DNA of 64,000 bases, taken from positions 1-64,000 of the forward strand of contig JASJBE010000008.1 in NCBI GenBank assembly GCA_030066655.1, in the 5' to 3' direction. This document shows, piece by piece, positions 46,326 through 57,538 of this stretch. Numbering within the stretch: the stretch's first letter is position 1; every line of letters begins with the position of its first letter. The position numbers and the translations under genes were made by a program. A model generated the notes under the pieces. That model was not told the origin of the DNA. It made no database searches and was given only the letters and a program-made list of their open reading frames with translations. The DNA comes from Woeseiaceae bacterium. GTDB taxonomy: Bacteria; Pseudomonadota; Gammaproteobacteria; Steroidobacterales; Woeseiaceae.

Positions 46326-47633
46326 CTAGCTGACGGCGGAAGCGTCGCCGTTATCCTCCAGATCTTTATCGACCTGATTTTCAAACTCGTCTTCGTCTGA
46401 GGCGTGCTCTTCGAGCATGTCTTCTTCGGCCACCAGGTCCTCCGCCGTCGACGCATCCGCGCCCGATTGCTTGCGCAGGTCGGTGTAGACGATTTCGTGG
46501 ATGCCGATGCTGACCACGTCACCGTCCTCCAGCAGGCAGCTCTTCACCTGGCGATTACCGACGAATACGCCGTTCGTGCTGTTGAGGTCCTGCACCGTGC
46601 AGCCCTTCTCGTCGCTGACGAACTGTGCGTGGTGACGACTGACAAATTTGCTCTTGATGTACAGCTCGTTGTCCGGCGCACGACCGGCGACGACGCGTCC
46701 CTCGGGAAACTGGTGGACGCCCAGTGACTCACCGTCAGCGCGGACCTCGAACTGGGCAACGGGGTCCGCGTGCTTCTGCTCGATGTAGGCCACCTGCCGA
46801 TACAACCCGGTCTGTGTCGGGTGCTCCGACCAGCCGAGTTCGGCGACGGCTTCGCGGACGTCGTCGACATCCACCGTCGGCTTCTCATCGGCGAATGCAC
46901 ACAGCAGGGCCGAATCACACAAGGTGTTGATCAACCTCGGAATACCGCCGGTGTAGCGGTACAGATCGTCGTAGGTTTCGTCGGCGAACAGCTCGTTGTC
47001 CTCGCGACCCGCAATCGAGAGACGGTGCTCGATGTACTTCTGCATCTCCTCCCGGTCCAGCGGCCCGATATGGAAGCGCAGCCTGACCCTTTGGACGAGC
47101 TGCTTCAGTTTCGGTGAATCGAGTGAGTCTTTCAGCTCCGGTTGGCCGGCGAGGATGATGCGCAGCACCTTTTCCTTGTGCGTCTCTATGCCCGACAGGA
47201 GTCGAATCTCCTCGAGCACCTTGGTCGACAGGTTCTGGGCTTCGTCCACGACGAGGACGACCTTCTTGCCGTTGGAGTATTGCTCGATGAGGAACATGTT
47301 GAGCATGTCCAGCAGTTCGACCTTCTGCTTGTTGAAAGGCTTGAAGCCGAACTCGGTCAGCACCGCCTGCAGGAATTGCGTCGACGAGAGCTGGGTCTGC
47401 GACACGACGGCGTATACGACATCGTCGTCGACTTCCGACAGGAACGACTGCAGCAGGGTCGTCTTGCCTGAACCGATCTCGCCCGTGATGACAACGAAAC
47501 CGTCCGCAAGCCAGATCGTCGATTCCATGTATGCCTTGGCGCGAGCATGCTGCTTGCTCCAGTACACGAAACTCGGATCCGGCGTCAGCCGAAACGGTTG
47601 TTCATCCAGCTTGAAGTGTTCCAGGTACGACAT
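46326..47633 (-). CDS. GspA/ExeA-like AAA ATPase with C-terminal FHA domain
   Basis: Walker A TGEIGSGKTTLL, Walker B VVLVVDEAQNLS; FHA: VVAGRAPDNELYIKSKFVSRHHAQFVSDEKGCTVQDLNSTNGVFVGNRQV. Confidence 0.92.
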   Translation of the reverse strand: MSYLEHFKLDEQPFRLTPDPSFVYWSKQHARAKAYMESTIWLADGFVVITGEIGSGKTTLLQSFLSEVDDDVVYAVVSQTQLSSTQFLQAVLTEFGFKPFNKQKVELLDMLNMFLIEQYSNGKKVVLVVDEAQNLSTKVLEEIRLLSGIETHKEKVLRIILAGQPELKDSLDSPKLKQLVQRVRLRFHIGPLDREEMQKYIEHRLSIAGREDNELFADETYDDLYRYTGGIPRLINTLCDSALLCAFADEKPTVDVDDVREAVAELGWSEHPTQTGLYRQVAYIEQKHADPVAQFEVRADGESLGVHQFPEGRVVAGRAPDNELYIKSKFVSRHHAQFVSDEKGCTVQDLNSTNGVFVGNRQVKSCLLEDGDVVSIGIHEIVYTDLRKQSGADASTAEDLVAEEDMLEEHASDEDEFENQVDKDLEDNGDASAVS

Positions 47634-47703
47634 TCTGTCGATTACGGCCTAAATTTGAGTCAGATTCTTCAGTTTACCTGCTTTAGCACAGCGGGTTCTA
47701 TGT

Positions 47704-48801
47704 TCAGGTCACGGTACGAGATGTCCACTGCGTCACGATTCTGCTGACTTCGGCGACGGCGCGGTCGCGTTGCCCGGCGGTCGGTGCGACGACGGTGACG
47801 TGACCGACCTTGCGCCCGGGCCGCTCCGACTTGCCGTAGTCGTGAAAATGACCGTCGTCGAGTGACCTGACCGGATCCGGGATCGATCCAATCAGGTTCT
47901 GCATTCCCGAGTACCCTTTACACTCGGGCTGACCCAGGGGCAGTCCCGCCACGGCCCGCATGTGATTCTCGAACTGGCTGCAACGGCAGCCCTCAATCGT
48001 CCAGTGGCCGCTATTGTGCACACGCGGCGCGAATTCATTCGCGAGCAGTTGCTCGCCGCAGACGAACAGCTCGAGAGCGACGGTTCCGACGTAGTTCAGG
48101 CGATCCAGCAGTCGATGCGCGTAGTCCCCGGCCAGCGTCTCGAGCTGCGGGTTGTCCAATGGCGCTATCGACGTATCCAGAATGCCGTCGGCATGCGTGT
48201 TGTGCGTTAGCGGATAGACGACGACGTCTCCGGACTGGCTCCGGGTCGCGATGACAGACACCTCGAAGTCGAACGGCACAAACGCTTCGGCGATCAGCGG
48301 TGTACCGCCCAGCTTGTCCCATGCCTCGTCCCGGTCCGTGTCATCCCGGATGACTGCCTGACCTTTGCCGTCGTAGCCGAAACGGCGCGTCTTCAGGACG
48401 ATCGGCAGGCCGAGCTTGTCGATCGCCTCGTCCAAATCGCTGCGCGAGTCGACCGCGAAGTAGCCGGGCAACGGAATCGACAAGGTTTCGAACAACTGCT
48501 TCTCGCTGAGCCGATCCTGGGCGGCCGACAGTGCCTCAAGGGGCGGATAAACCGGCACGCTGTCGATGGCGGCAAGCGCGTCTACCGGGACGTTTTCGAA
48601 TTCGTAGGTGATGACGTCGCACGACGCGGCCAGCTCAGCCAGCGCGTCGGAATCGTCGAACGCCGCCCGACGACAGTCGCCGATGGAGGCAGCTGGCGGC
48701 CGATCGCCGGGGTCTACGAACAGGCATTCGAGTTGCAGGGATTTCGCCGACTCCCCCAACATAAGGCCCAGCTGGCCTGCGCCGATGACGCCGATCCTCA
48801 C
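47704..48801 (-). CDS. purK: 5-(carboxyamino)imidazole ribonucleotide synthase
   Basis: IGVIGAGQLGLMLGESAKSL, PIVLKTRRFGYDGKGQAVI, NEFAPRVHNSGHWTIEGC. Confidence 0.97.
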   Translation of the reverse strand: MRIGVIGAGQLGLMLGESAKSLQLECLFVDPGDRPPAASIGDCRRAAFDDSDALAELAASCDVITYEFENVPVDALAAIDSVPVYPPLEALSAAQDRLSEKQLFETLSIPLPGYFAVDSRSDLDEAIDKLGLPIVLKTRRFGYDGKGQAVIRDDTDRDEAWDKLGGTPLIAEAFVPFDFEVSVIATRSQSGDVVVYPLTHNTHADGILDTSIAPLDNPQLETLAGDYAHRLLDRLNYVGTVALELFVCGEQLLANEFAPRVHNSGHWTIEGCRCSQFENHMRAVAGLPLGQPECKGYSGMQNLIGSIPDPVRSLDDGHFHDYGKSERPGRKVGHVTVVAPTAGQRDRAVAEVSRIVTQWTSRTVT

Positions 48802-48806
48802 GGGTC

Positions 48807-49295
48807 TCAGACGCTCGGGTCCGGGTGCGACAGTACGGTGCGGGTCTGGCGATCGCGGAAGGCATCGACCGCCCGTGCAACTTGAGCGTCAGACGTAGCC
48901 AGGATGGCGGCCGCGAGCAGGGCGGCATTAATCGCGCCCGCCCGGCCTATCGCGAGAGTCCCGACGGGTATGCCCGCCGGCATCTGGACGATCGACAGCA
49001 GCGAGTCCTGTCCGTTCAGCGCCTTCGATTGTACGGGCACGCCGAGCACGGGCAGGCGAGTCTTTGCGGCGGCCATGCCGGGCAGGTGAGCGGCACCTCC
49101 GGCGCCGGCAATGATGACCTTGATGCCCCGATCGGCTGCCGATTCTGCATATTCGAACAAGAGGTCCGGCGTCCTGTGAGCCGAAACGACCCGGGTCTCG
49201 TGCTCGATGCCGAGCTCACCAAGCGTGTCGCTCGCGTGCTTCATGGTGTCCCAGTCGGAGCGGGATCCCATGATGATTCCTACCTCAATACTCAT
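48807..49295 (-). CDS. purE: 5-(carboxyamino)imidazole ribonucleotide mutase
   Basis: [52 protein letters not shown]. Confidence 0.97.
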   Translation of the reverse strand: MSIEVGIIMGSRSDWDTMKHASDTLGELGIEHETRVVSAHRTPDLLFEYAESAADRGIKVIIAGAGGAAHLPGMAAAKTRLPVLGVPVQSKALNGQDSLLSIVQMPAGIPVGTLAIGRAGAINAALLAAAILATSDAQVARAVDAFRDRQTRTVLSHPDPSV

Positions 49296-49792
49296 CGCGA
49301 AAGTCTACCATGTTGGTCAATCAGGGCCTGATGGATGCAGCGGAACAGCTCCCGCCGATATCGCTTTTCGTCCCGGTCATTGTTTGCATTGTGATACGAC
49401 CTCAGCAGGGTCCTGACGGCGTCGGCCGACCCGCTGACCTCCGGCATGTCGTTCACCGCTGATTCACCCTCTCGTAACAGTCGATCCCGAGCCCGTTCCG
49501 CCTGCGCGAAAACACGCTTTTTTAGTCGCTCCTGCTCGCCGAGGGCAGCCAGAGCGGCGCGAAGGGCGTCGACGTCCGTCCCCGTCATGTATTTCCCAAT
49601 CAGCTTCTTCTGCCGTCTGAGCGCGCCGTGCGACTTCATCGATTTTGCGGCGATAATCGCGTCCAGCAGCGACTCCTCCAGCGGCAATGCACCGAGCGTT
49701 GCAGCATCGAAATCGATCAGGCTTTCGCCCAGCGCCTGCAGTTCGGCGTGTTGCCGTTTCAGTGCGCTCTTGCTGGGTTTGTCGTTTGACAC
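49292..49792 (-). CDS. darP: Ribosome-associated protein DarP (YjgA/DUF615)
   Basis: [42 protein letters not shown]; adjacent to pmbA. Confidence 0.93.
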   Translation of the reverse strand: MSNDKPSKSALKRQHAELQALGESLIDFDAATLGALPLEESLLDAIIAAKSMKSHGALRRQKKLIGKYMTGTDVDALRAALAALGEQERLKKRVFAQAERARDRLLREGESAVNDMPEVSGSADAVRTLLRSYHNANNDRDEKRYRRELFRCIHQALIDQHGRLSR

Positions 49793-49862
49793 AGGCGTAG
49801 CTGCTTTGCCGGGCGCCGCAGTCTATCATGCACATCTTTAGACGGCGCAGAGAAGGAACGTA

Positions 49863-51209
49863 ATGGGTGAGGTAACGGAGCGGGACATCGCCGCCAACGC
49901 TGAAACGGAGGCGCTCGTCGCCGCGGCTCTCGATGAGGCGAAACGTCTCGGCGCTACGCAGGCCGAGGTAGCCATCAGCCGCGACAGCGGGCTGTCGGCG
50001 ACGGCTCGGCTGGGCGAAGTCGAGAACCTCGAGTACACCAATGACCGGGGCATGGGAGTTACCGTCTACCGCGACCAACGCAAGGGCAGTGCAAGCACGT
50101 CCGACCTGACGCCCGCGGCCATCAACGAAGCCGTTGCGAAAGCCTGCACGTTCGCGGAACACACCGCTGCCGATGAGTTCGCCGGGCTGGCCGAAGCGGA
50201 CCGACTTTGCACCGACATCCCCGACCTGGACCTGGAGCATGCCTGGTCGATCACCGCCGACGATGCGATCCAGCTGGCGATCAGCTGCGAAGCCGCCGCT
50301 ATGGCCGCGGATGCGCGCATCAGTAACTCGGAGGGCGCGACGGTCTCCAGCAGTCGCGGCGTAAGGGCCTACGGCAACTCCAACGGCTTCTTCGGCGAGT
50401 TCGCAAAGACCAGCCACAGCATCAGCTGCGTCGTTCTCGGCGAGCAGGACGGCGACATGCAGCGCGACTATTACTACAGTGCGGCGCGGGACCCTTCAGA
50501 GCTGGAGGACGCTGATACGATCGGGCGGACCGCGGCGCTTCGTGCGGTCAGTCGACTGGGCGCGAAAAAGATCAAGACCTGTAAGGCTCCGGTCCTGTTC
50601 AAGGCTGAGCTCGCGAGGGGTTTTGTCGGTCACGCGATCGGCGCCATCTCCGGTGGCGCGCAATACCGCAAGTCCTCGTTCCTGCTCGATGCGCTCGGCG
50701 AACAGGTGTTTCCTGCCTGGGTCGATATCGACGAGCGGCCGCACATTCCGAAAGCCCTCGCCAGCGCTCCCTACGACGCCGAAGGCGTGGCGACCTACGA
50801 TCGCAGTATCGTCGCCGGCGGCAAGATCGACGGTTACGTGCTCAGCAGTTACTCGGCCCGCAGACTCGGCATGCAGTCGACGGCAAGCGCAGGCGGGTCG
50901 CAAAATCTCATCGTCTCGTCGAACGATGCCGATCTGCAGTCATTGATCGAGCGCATGGGCACCGGCCTGATCGTCGAGGAACTGATCGGGCAGGGCGTTA
51001 ACGGCGTAACGGGCGACTATTCGCGCGGCGCGGTGGGTCACTGGGTTGAGGACGGCGAGATTGCCTACCCGGTTCACGAGATCACGATCGCCGGCAACCT
51101 GCGCGATCTCTACGGCGCCATCGTCGCCATCGGTGAGGACCGTGATCTTCGGGGCGCGATTCGCTGCGGTTCGTTGTTGATCGGCGAGATGACGATCGCC
51201 GGCAGCTGA
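49863..51209 (+). CDS. pmbA: Metalloprotease PmbA (TldE)
   Basis: EVAISRDSGLSATARLGEVENLEYTNDRGMGVTVYRDQRKGSASTSDL; GVNGVTGDYSRGAVGHWVEDGEIAYPVHEITIAGNL. Confidence 0.97.
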   Translation: MGEVTERDIAANAETEALVAAALDEAKRLGATQAEVAISRDSGLSATARLGEVENLEYTNDRGMGVTVYRDQRKGSASTSDLTPAAINEAVAKACTFAEHTAADEFAGLAEADRLCTDIPDLDLEHAWSITADDAIQLAISCEAAAMAADARISNSEGATVSSSRGVRAYGNSNGFFGEFAKTSHSISCVVLGEQDGDMQRDYYYSAARDPSELEDADTIGRTAALRAVSRLGAKKIKTCKAPVLFKAELARGFVGHAIGAISGGAQYRKSSFLLDALGEQVFPAWVDIDERPHIPKALASAPYDAEGVATYDRSIVAGGKIDGYVLSSYSARRLGMQSTASAGGSQNLIVSSNDADLQSLIERMGTGLIVEELIGQGVNGVTGDYSRGAVGHWVEDGEIAYPVHEITIAGNLRDLYGAIVAIGEDRDLRGAIRCGSLLIGEMTIAGS

Positions 51210-51213
51210 TCGC

Positions 51214-52578
51214 CTAACTCTCCGGCGCAGCCTGCTCGCGTCGCTCGTCCATGTCGTCCAGCAGGTCCGACAGCGTTCGGGTCCCGACCGTCTTTGCGAT
51301 CGCCATGTCGATGTTCTTGGATAGGGCGTCGACCTCTGTATCCCAGGACGGCGTCACGCGAACCAGGGATTCATCCGTGGTCCTGACGACGGACAGGACG
51401 TCGTCCAGCGTTGTCCGCGCCATTTCGCGTCCCGGTAACAGGTCGTCATCTTCGTTGCAGGTCAGGAGTCCGCCCTGCTCGAGTTTTGCGATCACCGGCG
51501 ACAGCGTCAGCGACGGCAGTCGAAGCTTTCGGCTTAGCGACTCGAGATTGATTTTCTGCCCAGGCTCGCGGAATGCGCTGCCCACCAGCAGCATGACGTT
51601 GAGCGCCATCCGCTCGCGCGTCGAGTTCGACAGCCACGGTTCCTCTCGACCGAGCCGCAGGTAGGCCGGGTTCTGCACGTAGAAGGCGATCTTTGCGCCG
51701 AGCAGCAATACGATCCAGTTCAGGTAGATCCAGAACAGCGTGATGACCGCGATCGCAAAGCCGGCGTATACGGCCTGCGTGCGGGCCGAGTTTACGACAA
51801 ACGCCGTCATCAGCAGGCCGATGCTGGCCCACATGAATCCGCCGGCAAGGCCGCCGATCAGCGCCGACTTCAGTTTGACCTGCGTGTTCGGGATGAAAGC
51901 GTAAAGGAAGGTAAATACGGCGCTGACGAGCAAGTAAGGCGTCAGCTTGCTCGTTGCAACGAACAGCGGACCCACGACTTCATTGTTCAGCAGGAACTGG
52001 ACGAACGAATCGTTTTGCAGGGAGGTCAGCATGCCGAGCGCGATAACGATCACAACCGGCCCGACCAGCAAGACGAACATGTACTCGGTGAAGCGGCGCG
52101 CGAAGCTCCGCGACGCGCCGACGTGCCAGACGAAGTTAAAGCTCTCCTCAATCTTCTGCACCATGGAGACCGCGGTGTAGATGAAGAACGCCAGGCTGAT
52201 ACCGCCGAGCACGCCGCCATTGACGTTACGAACCAGCGTCATGACGTTGTCAGTGATTTCACGTCCCTTCTCGCCGAGCGGCTCGAGGACAAGGTACATC
52301 TGGTCCTCGAGTGCTTCGTGTACGCCGAAGCCCTTCAGGACAGAGAAACTGAAAGCAATCAGCGGCACAACGGACAGCAGCGTCGTGTAAACGAGACTCA
52401 TGCTGCGCATCGTTATCTCGCCGGAAAACAGGTCACGCAGCGTCGCGTACAGGTACCTGAGCAGGATGGCGGCCCAGCGACCGAATGTGCCTGACGCGGG
52501 GAGGTTCTTACCCCAGACCAGTGCATCGATTTTTTGCCTCGGATCGAAGGACATCTGCGCGTTCCCGAATGCGATCAA
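51214..52578 (-). CDS. YihY/BrkB family inner membrane protein
   Basis: SLVYTTLLSVVPLIAFSFSVLKGFGVHEALE; multiple TM segments; C-terminal winged-helix-like extension. Confidence 0.93.
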   Translation of the reverse strand: MIAFGNAQMSFDPRQKIDALVWGKNLPASGTFGRWAAILLRYLYATLRDLFSGEITMRSMSLVYTTLLSVVPLIAFSFSVLKGFGVHEALEDQMYLVLEPLGEKGREITDNVMTLVRNVNGGVLGGISLAFFIYTAVSMVQKIEESFNFVWHVGASRSFARRFTEYMFVLLVGPVVIVIALGMLTSLQNDSFVQFLLNNEVVGPLFVATSKLTPYLLVSAVFTFLYAFIPNTQVKLKSALIGGLAGGFMWASIGLLMTAFVVNSARTQAVYAGFAIAVITLFWIYLNWIVLLLGAKIAFYVQNPAYLRLGREEPWLSNSTRERMALNVMLLVGSAFREPGQKINLESLSRKLRLPSLTLSPVIAKLEQGGLLTCNEDDDLLPGREMARTTLDDVLSVVRTTDESLVRVTPSWDTEVDALSKNIDMAIAKTVGTRTLSDLLDDMDERREQAAPES

Positions 52579-52636
52579 CTATTGTAGCGTGGGTCAGAGT
52601 ATAGTTCGCGATCCTTGTTCACGGATTGCTTTGCAA

Positions 52637-53440
52637 ATGGCCCCCGCATACGCGCAAAGAATCGTCTGCCTGACGGAAGAGACAACCGAGACGTTGTACC
52701 TGCTGGGCGAAGAAGCGCGCATCGTCGGCATCTCGGGGTTCACGGTCAGGCCACCGAGGGCGCGCCGGGAGAAGCCGAAAGTTTCCGCGTTTCTGACAGC
52801 GAAAATCGACCGCATTCTCGAACTCGAGCCGGACCTCGTGCTCGGCTTCAGCGATCTGCAGGCCGATATCGCCGCCGAGCTAATCAGGCACGGTGTCCCT
52901 GTTCACGTCTTCAACCATCGCAGCGTGGATGAAATCCTGTCGATGATCTGCACCGTCGGCGCTCTGATAGGCGAACAGCAGAAGGCGGAGGCGCTTGCCG
53001 CGTCGATGACGAAGCACATCGACGAGATTCGGGCAGAGGCAGCCGTTGATAAGAAGCGTCCGCGCGTCTACTTCGAGGAGTGGGATGATCCGCTGTTGAG
53101 CGGGATTCGATGGGTGTCCGAGCTCGTATCGATCGCGGGCGGCGAAGACTGCTTCCCGGAGCTCGCGAGCCAGCCGCTCGGCAAGGACCGCATCATCGCG
53201 GACCCCGGCGAGGTTATCCGCCGCGCGCCCGACATCATCATCGGTTCCTGGTGCGGCAAGAAGTTTCGACCGGAGCGCGTGGCCGAGCGTGACGGATGGC
53301 AGGTCATTCCCGCTGTCGGGGACAAGCAGGTATTCGAGGTCAAATCGGCGTTGATCCTGCAGCCCGGCCCCGCCGCGCTGACCGACGGCCTCGATGCGCT
53401 GAGGGAGATTATCCGAGGCTGGCAGGCGCTACACGCTTAA
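52637..53440 (+). CDS. BtuF-like cobalamin-binding periplasmic protein
   Basis: [42 protein letters not shown]; helical-backbone substrate-binding-protein pattern. Confidence 0.83.
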   Translation: MAPAYAQRIVCLTEETTETLYLLGEEARIVGISGFTVRPPRARREKPKVSAFLTAKIDRILELEPDLVLGFSDLQADIAAELIRHGVPVHVFNHRSVDEILSMICTVGALIGEQQKAEALAASMTKHIDEIRAEAAVDKKRPRVYFEEWDDPLLSGIRWVSELVSIAGGEDCFPELASQPLGKDRIIADPGEVIRRAPDIIIGSWCGKKFRPERVAERDGWQVIPAVGDKQVFEVKSALILQPGPAALTDGLDALREIIRGWQALHA

Positions 53441-54313
53441 ACGTTCAAGCGCCTCGCGATACTTGTTCGCCGACTGCTGAAGGATGTCGGCGGGGATGCT
53501 GGGTCCCGGCGCCGTCTTGTCCCAGTCGAGTGTCTCGAGGTAGTCGCGCACGAACTGCTTGTCGTAACTGGACGGGCTGCTGCCAACCTCGTACTGATCC
53601 GCCGGCCAGAACCGGCTCGAGTCCGGCGTCAGTACCTCGTCGATCAGATACAGCTCGCCATCCGCATCCAGGCCAAACTCAAACTTCGTGTCGGCGATGA
53701 TGATGCCTCGCTCAATGGCGTAACGAGCGGCGCGCTCGTAAACCCGGACGGACGTCTCGAGAACCCGGTCAGCAAGGTCTTTCCCGATCATGGACTCGAC
53801 GGTCGCCATGTCGATGTTTTCGTCATGATCGCCGGCCTGTGCTTTCGTCGCCGGCGTAAACAGGGTCTCGGGCAGCTTATCGGCCAGGCGCAGGCCTGCC
53901 GGCAGGTCGATGCCGCAAATCCCGCCACTTTCCTGGTAGTCCTTCCAGCCGGACCCGATCAGGTAGCCCCTGACGACGGCCTCGATGGGCAACGGCGACA
54001 GGCGCCTGACGACCAGCGACCGGCCCTCCAGCTCGCTGGCCAGGACCCGGTCATGGAGCACGTCGCCGATGGGTATGCCGGTCAACTGGTTTGGAATGAT
54101 GTCCCGCATCATCGCGAACCAGAACAGCGAAATCTGCGTCAGGATCTCTCCCTTGCCCGGTACCGGATCGGGCATGATGACGTCGAAGGCAGACAGCCTG
54201 TCCGTCGTCACGATCAGCAGGTGATCGTCATCGACCGCGTAGATGTCGCGGACCTTGCCTCTAGCAATCAACTCGAGTTCTGGAATGCTGGATTCGAAAA
54301 GGGGCGTGCTCAT
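53429..54313 (-). CDS. purC: Phosphoribosylaminoimidazole-succinocarboxamide synthase
   Basis: [60 protein letters not shown]; start at MSTPLFESS. Confidence 0.97.
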   Translation of the reverse strand: MSTPLFESSIPELELIARGKVRDIYAVDDDHLLIVTTDRLSAFDVIMPDPVPGKGEILTQISLFWFAMMRDIIPNQLTGIPIGDVLHDRVLASELEGRSLVVRRLSPLPIEAVVRGYLIGSGWKDYQESGGICGIDLPAGLRLADKLPETLFTPATKAQAGDHDENIDMATVESMIGKDLADRVLETSVRVYERAARYAIERGIIIADTKFEFGLDADGELYLIDEVLTPDSSRFWPADQYEVGSSPSSYDKQFVRDYLETLDWDKTAPGPSIPADILQQSANKYREALERLSV

Positions 54314-54413
54314 CGGGACAGTCTTTTCGGTCAATTTTGGATGATCGCCGTTCGTGCAGGGCGTCGCAAGCGCTTTGGCAAGCGCGCGGGCACACGATAC
54401 GATAGGGCGATTG

Positions 54414-55226
54414 ATGCCAGCGGGCGAGTCGGTGTACTGGGGAAAAGTGATAGGGACGGTCGCGGGACTGGCGACAACCAAACCCTGGTTTGCATTGCTT
54501 GGGCTGATTCTCGGCCACCAGTTCGACCGTGGCTTCCAGGCCCGATATCAGTCACTCGACGACAAGATGAACGGTCTTGGGCGACTGCCGGCCGGCTATG
54601 TCCAGATCCTGTTCGAGTCTATGGGCCACCTCGCCAAGTCGGACGGGCGGGTCAGTGAGGATGAGATCCGCGCGGCGCGCAAGGTCATGCATCGACTGGG
54701 CCTGAAACCGGCGCTCGTCAGGAACGCCATTTCCTGGTTCAACGACGGCAAGCGCACCGATTATCCGCTGACCGCCCGGGCTGGCGAGCTGAAACGCCGG
54801 TACGCGAGGCGTAACGACCTGAGACTGCTGTTTTTGCGGCTGCTGATCGAGGTATCCGTGTCGAAGAGCCGCGTTCGGTCCCGGGAACGCTCGCTGATCT
54901 GGTCAGTTTGCGAAGAGCTCGATATCGGCAGGGTCGAACTGGCCCAGATGGAGGCGATGATCAGGGCGCAGAAGGGCTTTCGCCAGTCCCCTGCCGGCCA
55001 TGCCGATCGCGGGCGCGTTGCTGCGGCCTACGCAACTTTAGGTATTGACGCTGCCGCGGATAATGATGAAATCAAAAAAGCCTACCGGCGCCAGATGAAT
55101 CGCTATCATCCGGATAAACTGGCCTCGGAGAATCCCGACGAAGCCGCGCTCGCTGAGGCGCAAAGGAAGACCCGGGAGATCCGTAGCGCTTACGAAATGC
55201 TCAAGGCTCGTCGGTCGATTCGCTAG
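54414..55226 (+). CDS. djlA: DjlA-like co-chaperone (TerB-like + C-terminal J domain)
   Basis: [57 protein letters not shown]. Confidence 0.93.
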   Translation: MPAGESVYWGKVIGTVAGLATTKPWFALLGLILGHQFDRGFQARYQSLDDKMNGLGRLPAGYVQILFESMGHLAKSDGRVSEDEIRAARKVMHRLGLKPALVRNAISWFNDGKRTDYPLTARAGELKRRYARRNDLRLLFLRLLIEVSVSKSRVRSRERSLIWSVCEELDIGRVELAQMEAMIRAQKGFRQSPAGHADRGRVAAAYATLGIDAAADNDEIKKAYRRQMNRYHPDKLASENPDEAALAEAQRKTREIRSAYEMLKARRSIR

Positions 55227-55259
55227 GTGCAACTACAATTAAACGTGCAAGGACATGCT

Positions 55260-55934
55260 GTGACTCCATTAATCGCCCCGTCAATCCTGTCAGCAGACTT
55301 CGCCCGCTTAGGCGACGATGTGCGTGCCGTCCTGGACGCGGGCGCCGATCTGATCCACTTCGACGTCATGGACAATCATTTCGTCCCCAACCTGACGATT
55401 GGTCCGATGATCTGCGAGGCCCTGCGCAAGGACGGCATCGAGGCGCCGATCGACGTCCACCTGATGATCGAACCGGTCGACCGGATTATTCCCGAGTTCG
55501 CCGCCGCAGGCGCCGACTACATCACTTTTCACCCGGAAGCGACACGGCACATCGACCGTTCCCTGTCTCTGGTCCGGGAGAGTGGCTGCAAGGCCGGGCT
55601 CGTGTTCAATCCCGCGACGCCGCTCGACTGCCTGGACTACGTCATGGACAAGGTCGACATGATTTTGCTGATGTCGGTCAATCCGGGTTTCGGCGGACAG
55701 GCCTTCATCCCCAGCGCACTCGACAAGCTGCGCGAGGCGAGGGCGCTGATCGACGAGAGTGGCATGGACATCCGCCTCGAGATCGATGGCGGCGTCAAGG
55801 TGAACAACATTGCCGACATCGCTGCTGCCGGAGCGGACACTTTCGTTGCCGGCTCTGCCATCTTCGGCAGCGACGACTACGCGGCGACGATTGCGGCGAT
55901 GCGCTCAGAAATAGAAAAAGCCGCCGCAAGCTGA
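55260..55934 (+). CDS. rpe: Ribulose-phosphate 3-epimerase
   Basis: [56 protein letters not shown]. Confidence 0.97.
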   Translation: MTPLIAPSILSADFARLGDDVRAVLDAGADLIHFDVMDNHFVPNLTIGPMICEALRKDGIEAPIDVHLMIEPVDRIIPEFAAAGADYITFHPEATRHIDRSLSLVRESGCKAGLVFNPATPLDCLDYVMDKVDMILLMSVNPGFGGQAFIPSALDKLREARALIDESGMDIRLEIDGGVKVNNIADIAAAGADTFVAGSAIFGSDDYAATIAAMRSEIEKAAAS

Positions 55935-55975
55935 CGCTCGGGGCGGCCCTTTCAAAGGCTATGCGCTGACGATCG

Positions 55976-56626
55976 TCAGTTTCGGTTTGGGCGCGCGCCG
56001 TAGACGACAATCGTCTTGCCGCTGGCGGACACCAGCCCCTGCTCCTCGAGCACCTTCAGAACGCGTCCTGCCATCTCGCGCGAACAGCCAACGAGACGCG
56101 ACAGTTCCTGCCTGCTGACCTTGATCTGCATGCCGTCCGGGTGCGTCATCGCGTCCGGTTCGTTGCAGAGGTCCATGATGGCGTGCGCCACTCGGCCCGT
56201 GACGTCGACAAACGCGAGGTCGCCCAATTTGCGATTGGTGCGGTCCAGGCGGGTCGCGAGCTGCGTGGCGAGTTCAAATACGAGGCCGGGGCTCTCGCTC
56301 GCAATCTGGCGGAACCTTGGATAGGTCATCTCGGCGATCTCGCACTCGGTCCGGGTACGAACCCACGCGCTTCGAGTAGGCTGTTCGTAGAACAGGCCCA
56401 TCTCACCGAAGAACTGCCCCTTGTTCAGGTACGCGAGCACCATCTCATTACCGTCTTCGTCCTCGATCATGACTTCTACTGATCCGTCGACAATGTAGTA
56501 AAGAACGTCCGGCAGATCGCCGGCATGAATCATGACGGTTTTTGACGGAACGGTGCGGACGCGGCAATAGCTTAGAAAGCGATTAATCGCCGGTACGTCA
56601 CTCAGTGTTCTTGCGGAAGTCTGCAT
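55976..56626 (-). CDS. Crp/Vfr-family transcriptional regulator
   Basis: cNMP-binding FFGEMGLFYEQPTRSAWVRTRTECEIAEM; HTH IKVSRQELSRLVGCSREMAGRVLKVLEEQGLV. Confidence 0.94.
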   Translation of the reverse strand: MQTSARTLSDVPAINRFLSYCRVRTVPSKTVMIHAGDLPDVLYYIVDGSVEVMIEDEDGNEMVLAYLNKGQFFGEMGLFYEQPTRSAWVRTRTECEIAEMTYPRFRQIASESPGLVFELATQLATRLDRTNRKLGDLAFVDVTGRVAHAIMDLCNEPDAMTHPDGMQIKVSRQELSRLVGCSREMAGRVLKVLEEQGLVSASGKTIVVYGARPNRN

Positions 56627-56728
56627 ATAGGATCCCTCGCGCTCTGGCGCCCTCGTTCTCATTATGTTGGCGACGCGTGCCAACGATTCCCCTGACCGTG
56701 TTCCCCCGAACAGCGGCCGATTCTTAGA

Positions 56729-57373
56729 CTATATCCAATAAGCGGTGCGCGTCATAACCTTTGACGTAATAGTCATTAATTTTTTGATGCCTTCGGGCAA
56801 TTCCGCGGCCCCGGCCTCGATAGCATCATGCTCGTGTTCCTCTTCCTCAACGCGCATTTGCTCGATAATCGCGCGACTGCGCTTGTCGTCTCTGGGCAGC
56901 CTCTCGTAGTGACTCTCAAGGTGCTTCACCACCTGCTGCTCCGTTGCTGCGATGAAGCCGAGGCTCCACTTGTCGCCGAGCACGCCGCTCGCAGCGCCCA
57001 TCGCGAACGCACCTGCGTACCAGAACGGGCTTAAGCGGCTGCGGTCCGATTTCAGCTCCCTGAGCCTCTGCTCGCACCACGCGAGGTGATCGAACTCCTC
57101 CTGCGCGGCCTCGTGAATGTGGCTCTCGACAGTGTCCTGGCGGGCTACCGCGGCATGACCTTGGTAAAGACCCTGTGCCGCGATCTCACCGGCGTGATTA
57201 ACCCGCATCAGGCCGGCGGCATGTCGCCTGTCCGAATCGGACAACTCGGCTTCGTCCACGTCTCGGGCAGGATAAGGACGCGCCGGAGAGCCGGCAGGGG
57301 CGGCGACCGTTCGAAGGAAATTGTTGGCCCCGGAGAGCAAGCGATCGAGGCTGGATAATTGGCGTTCTTGCAT
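56729..57373 (-). CDS. coq7: 2-polyprenyl-3-methyl-6-methoxy-1,4-benzoquinone monooxygenase
   Basis: LMRVNHAGEIAAQGLYQGHAAVARQ, EEFDHLAWCEQRLREL, EEEEHEHDAIEAGA di-iron motifs. Confidence 0.96.
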   Translation of the reverse strand: MQERQLSSLDRLLSGANNFLRTVAAPAGSPARPYPARDVDEAELSDSDRRHAAGLMRVNHAGEIAAQGLYQGHAAVARQDTVESHIHEAAQEEFDHLAWCEQRLRELKSDRSRLSPFWYAGAFAMGAASGVLGDKWSLGFIAATEQQVVKHLESHYERLPRDDKRSRAIIEQMRVEEEEHEHDAIEAGAAELPEGIKKLMTITSKVMTRTAYWI

Positions 57374-57538
57374 CCCGCGAATTATAGCAATATTCATGGC
57401 GCGGGCAGCTATATCGACTGGCTCTGCAGGCGATCTCGGAGGTAGCCTCGCTCGCCGACGAGAAGTTATACTCGCGCCGCCGCGTTGGCCATATTTAACC
57501 GACACGAATGCGATCGTGTCCGATCAGGGAATCACATT

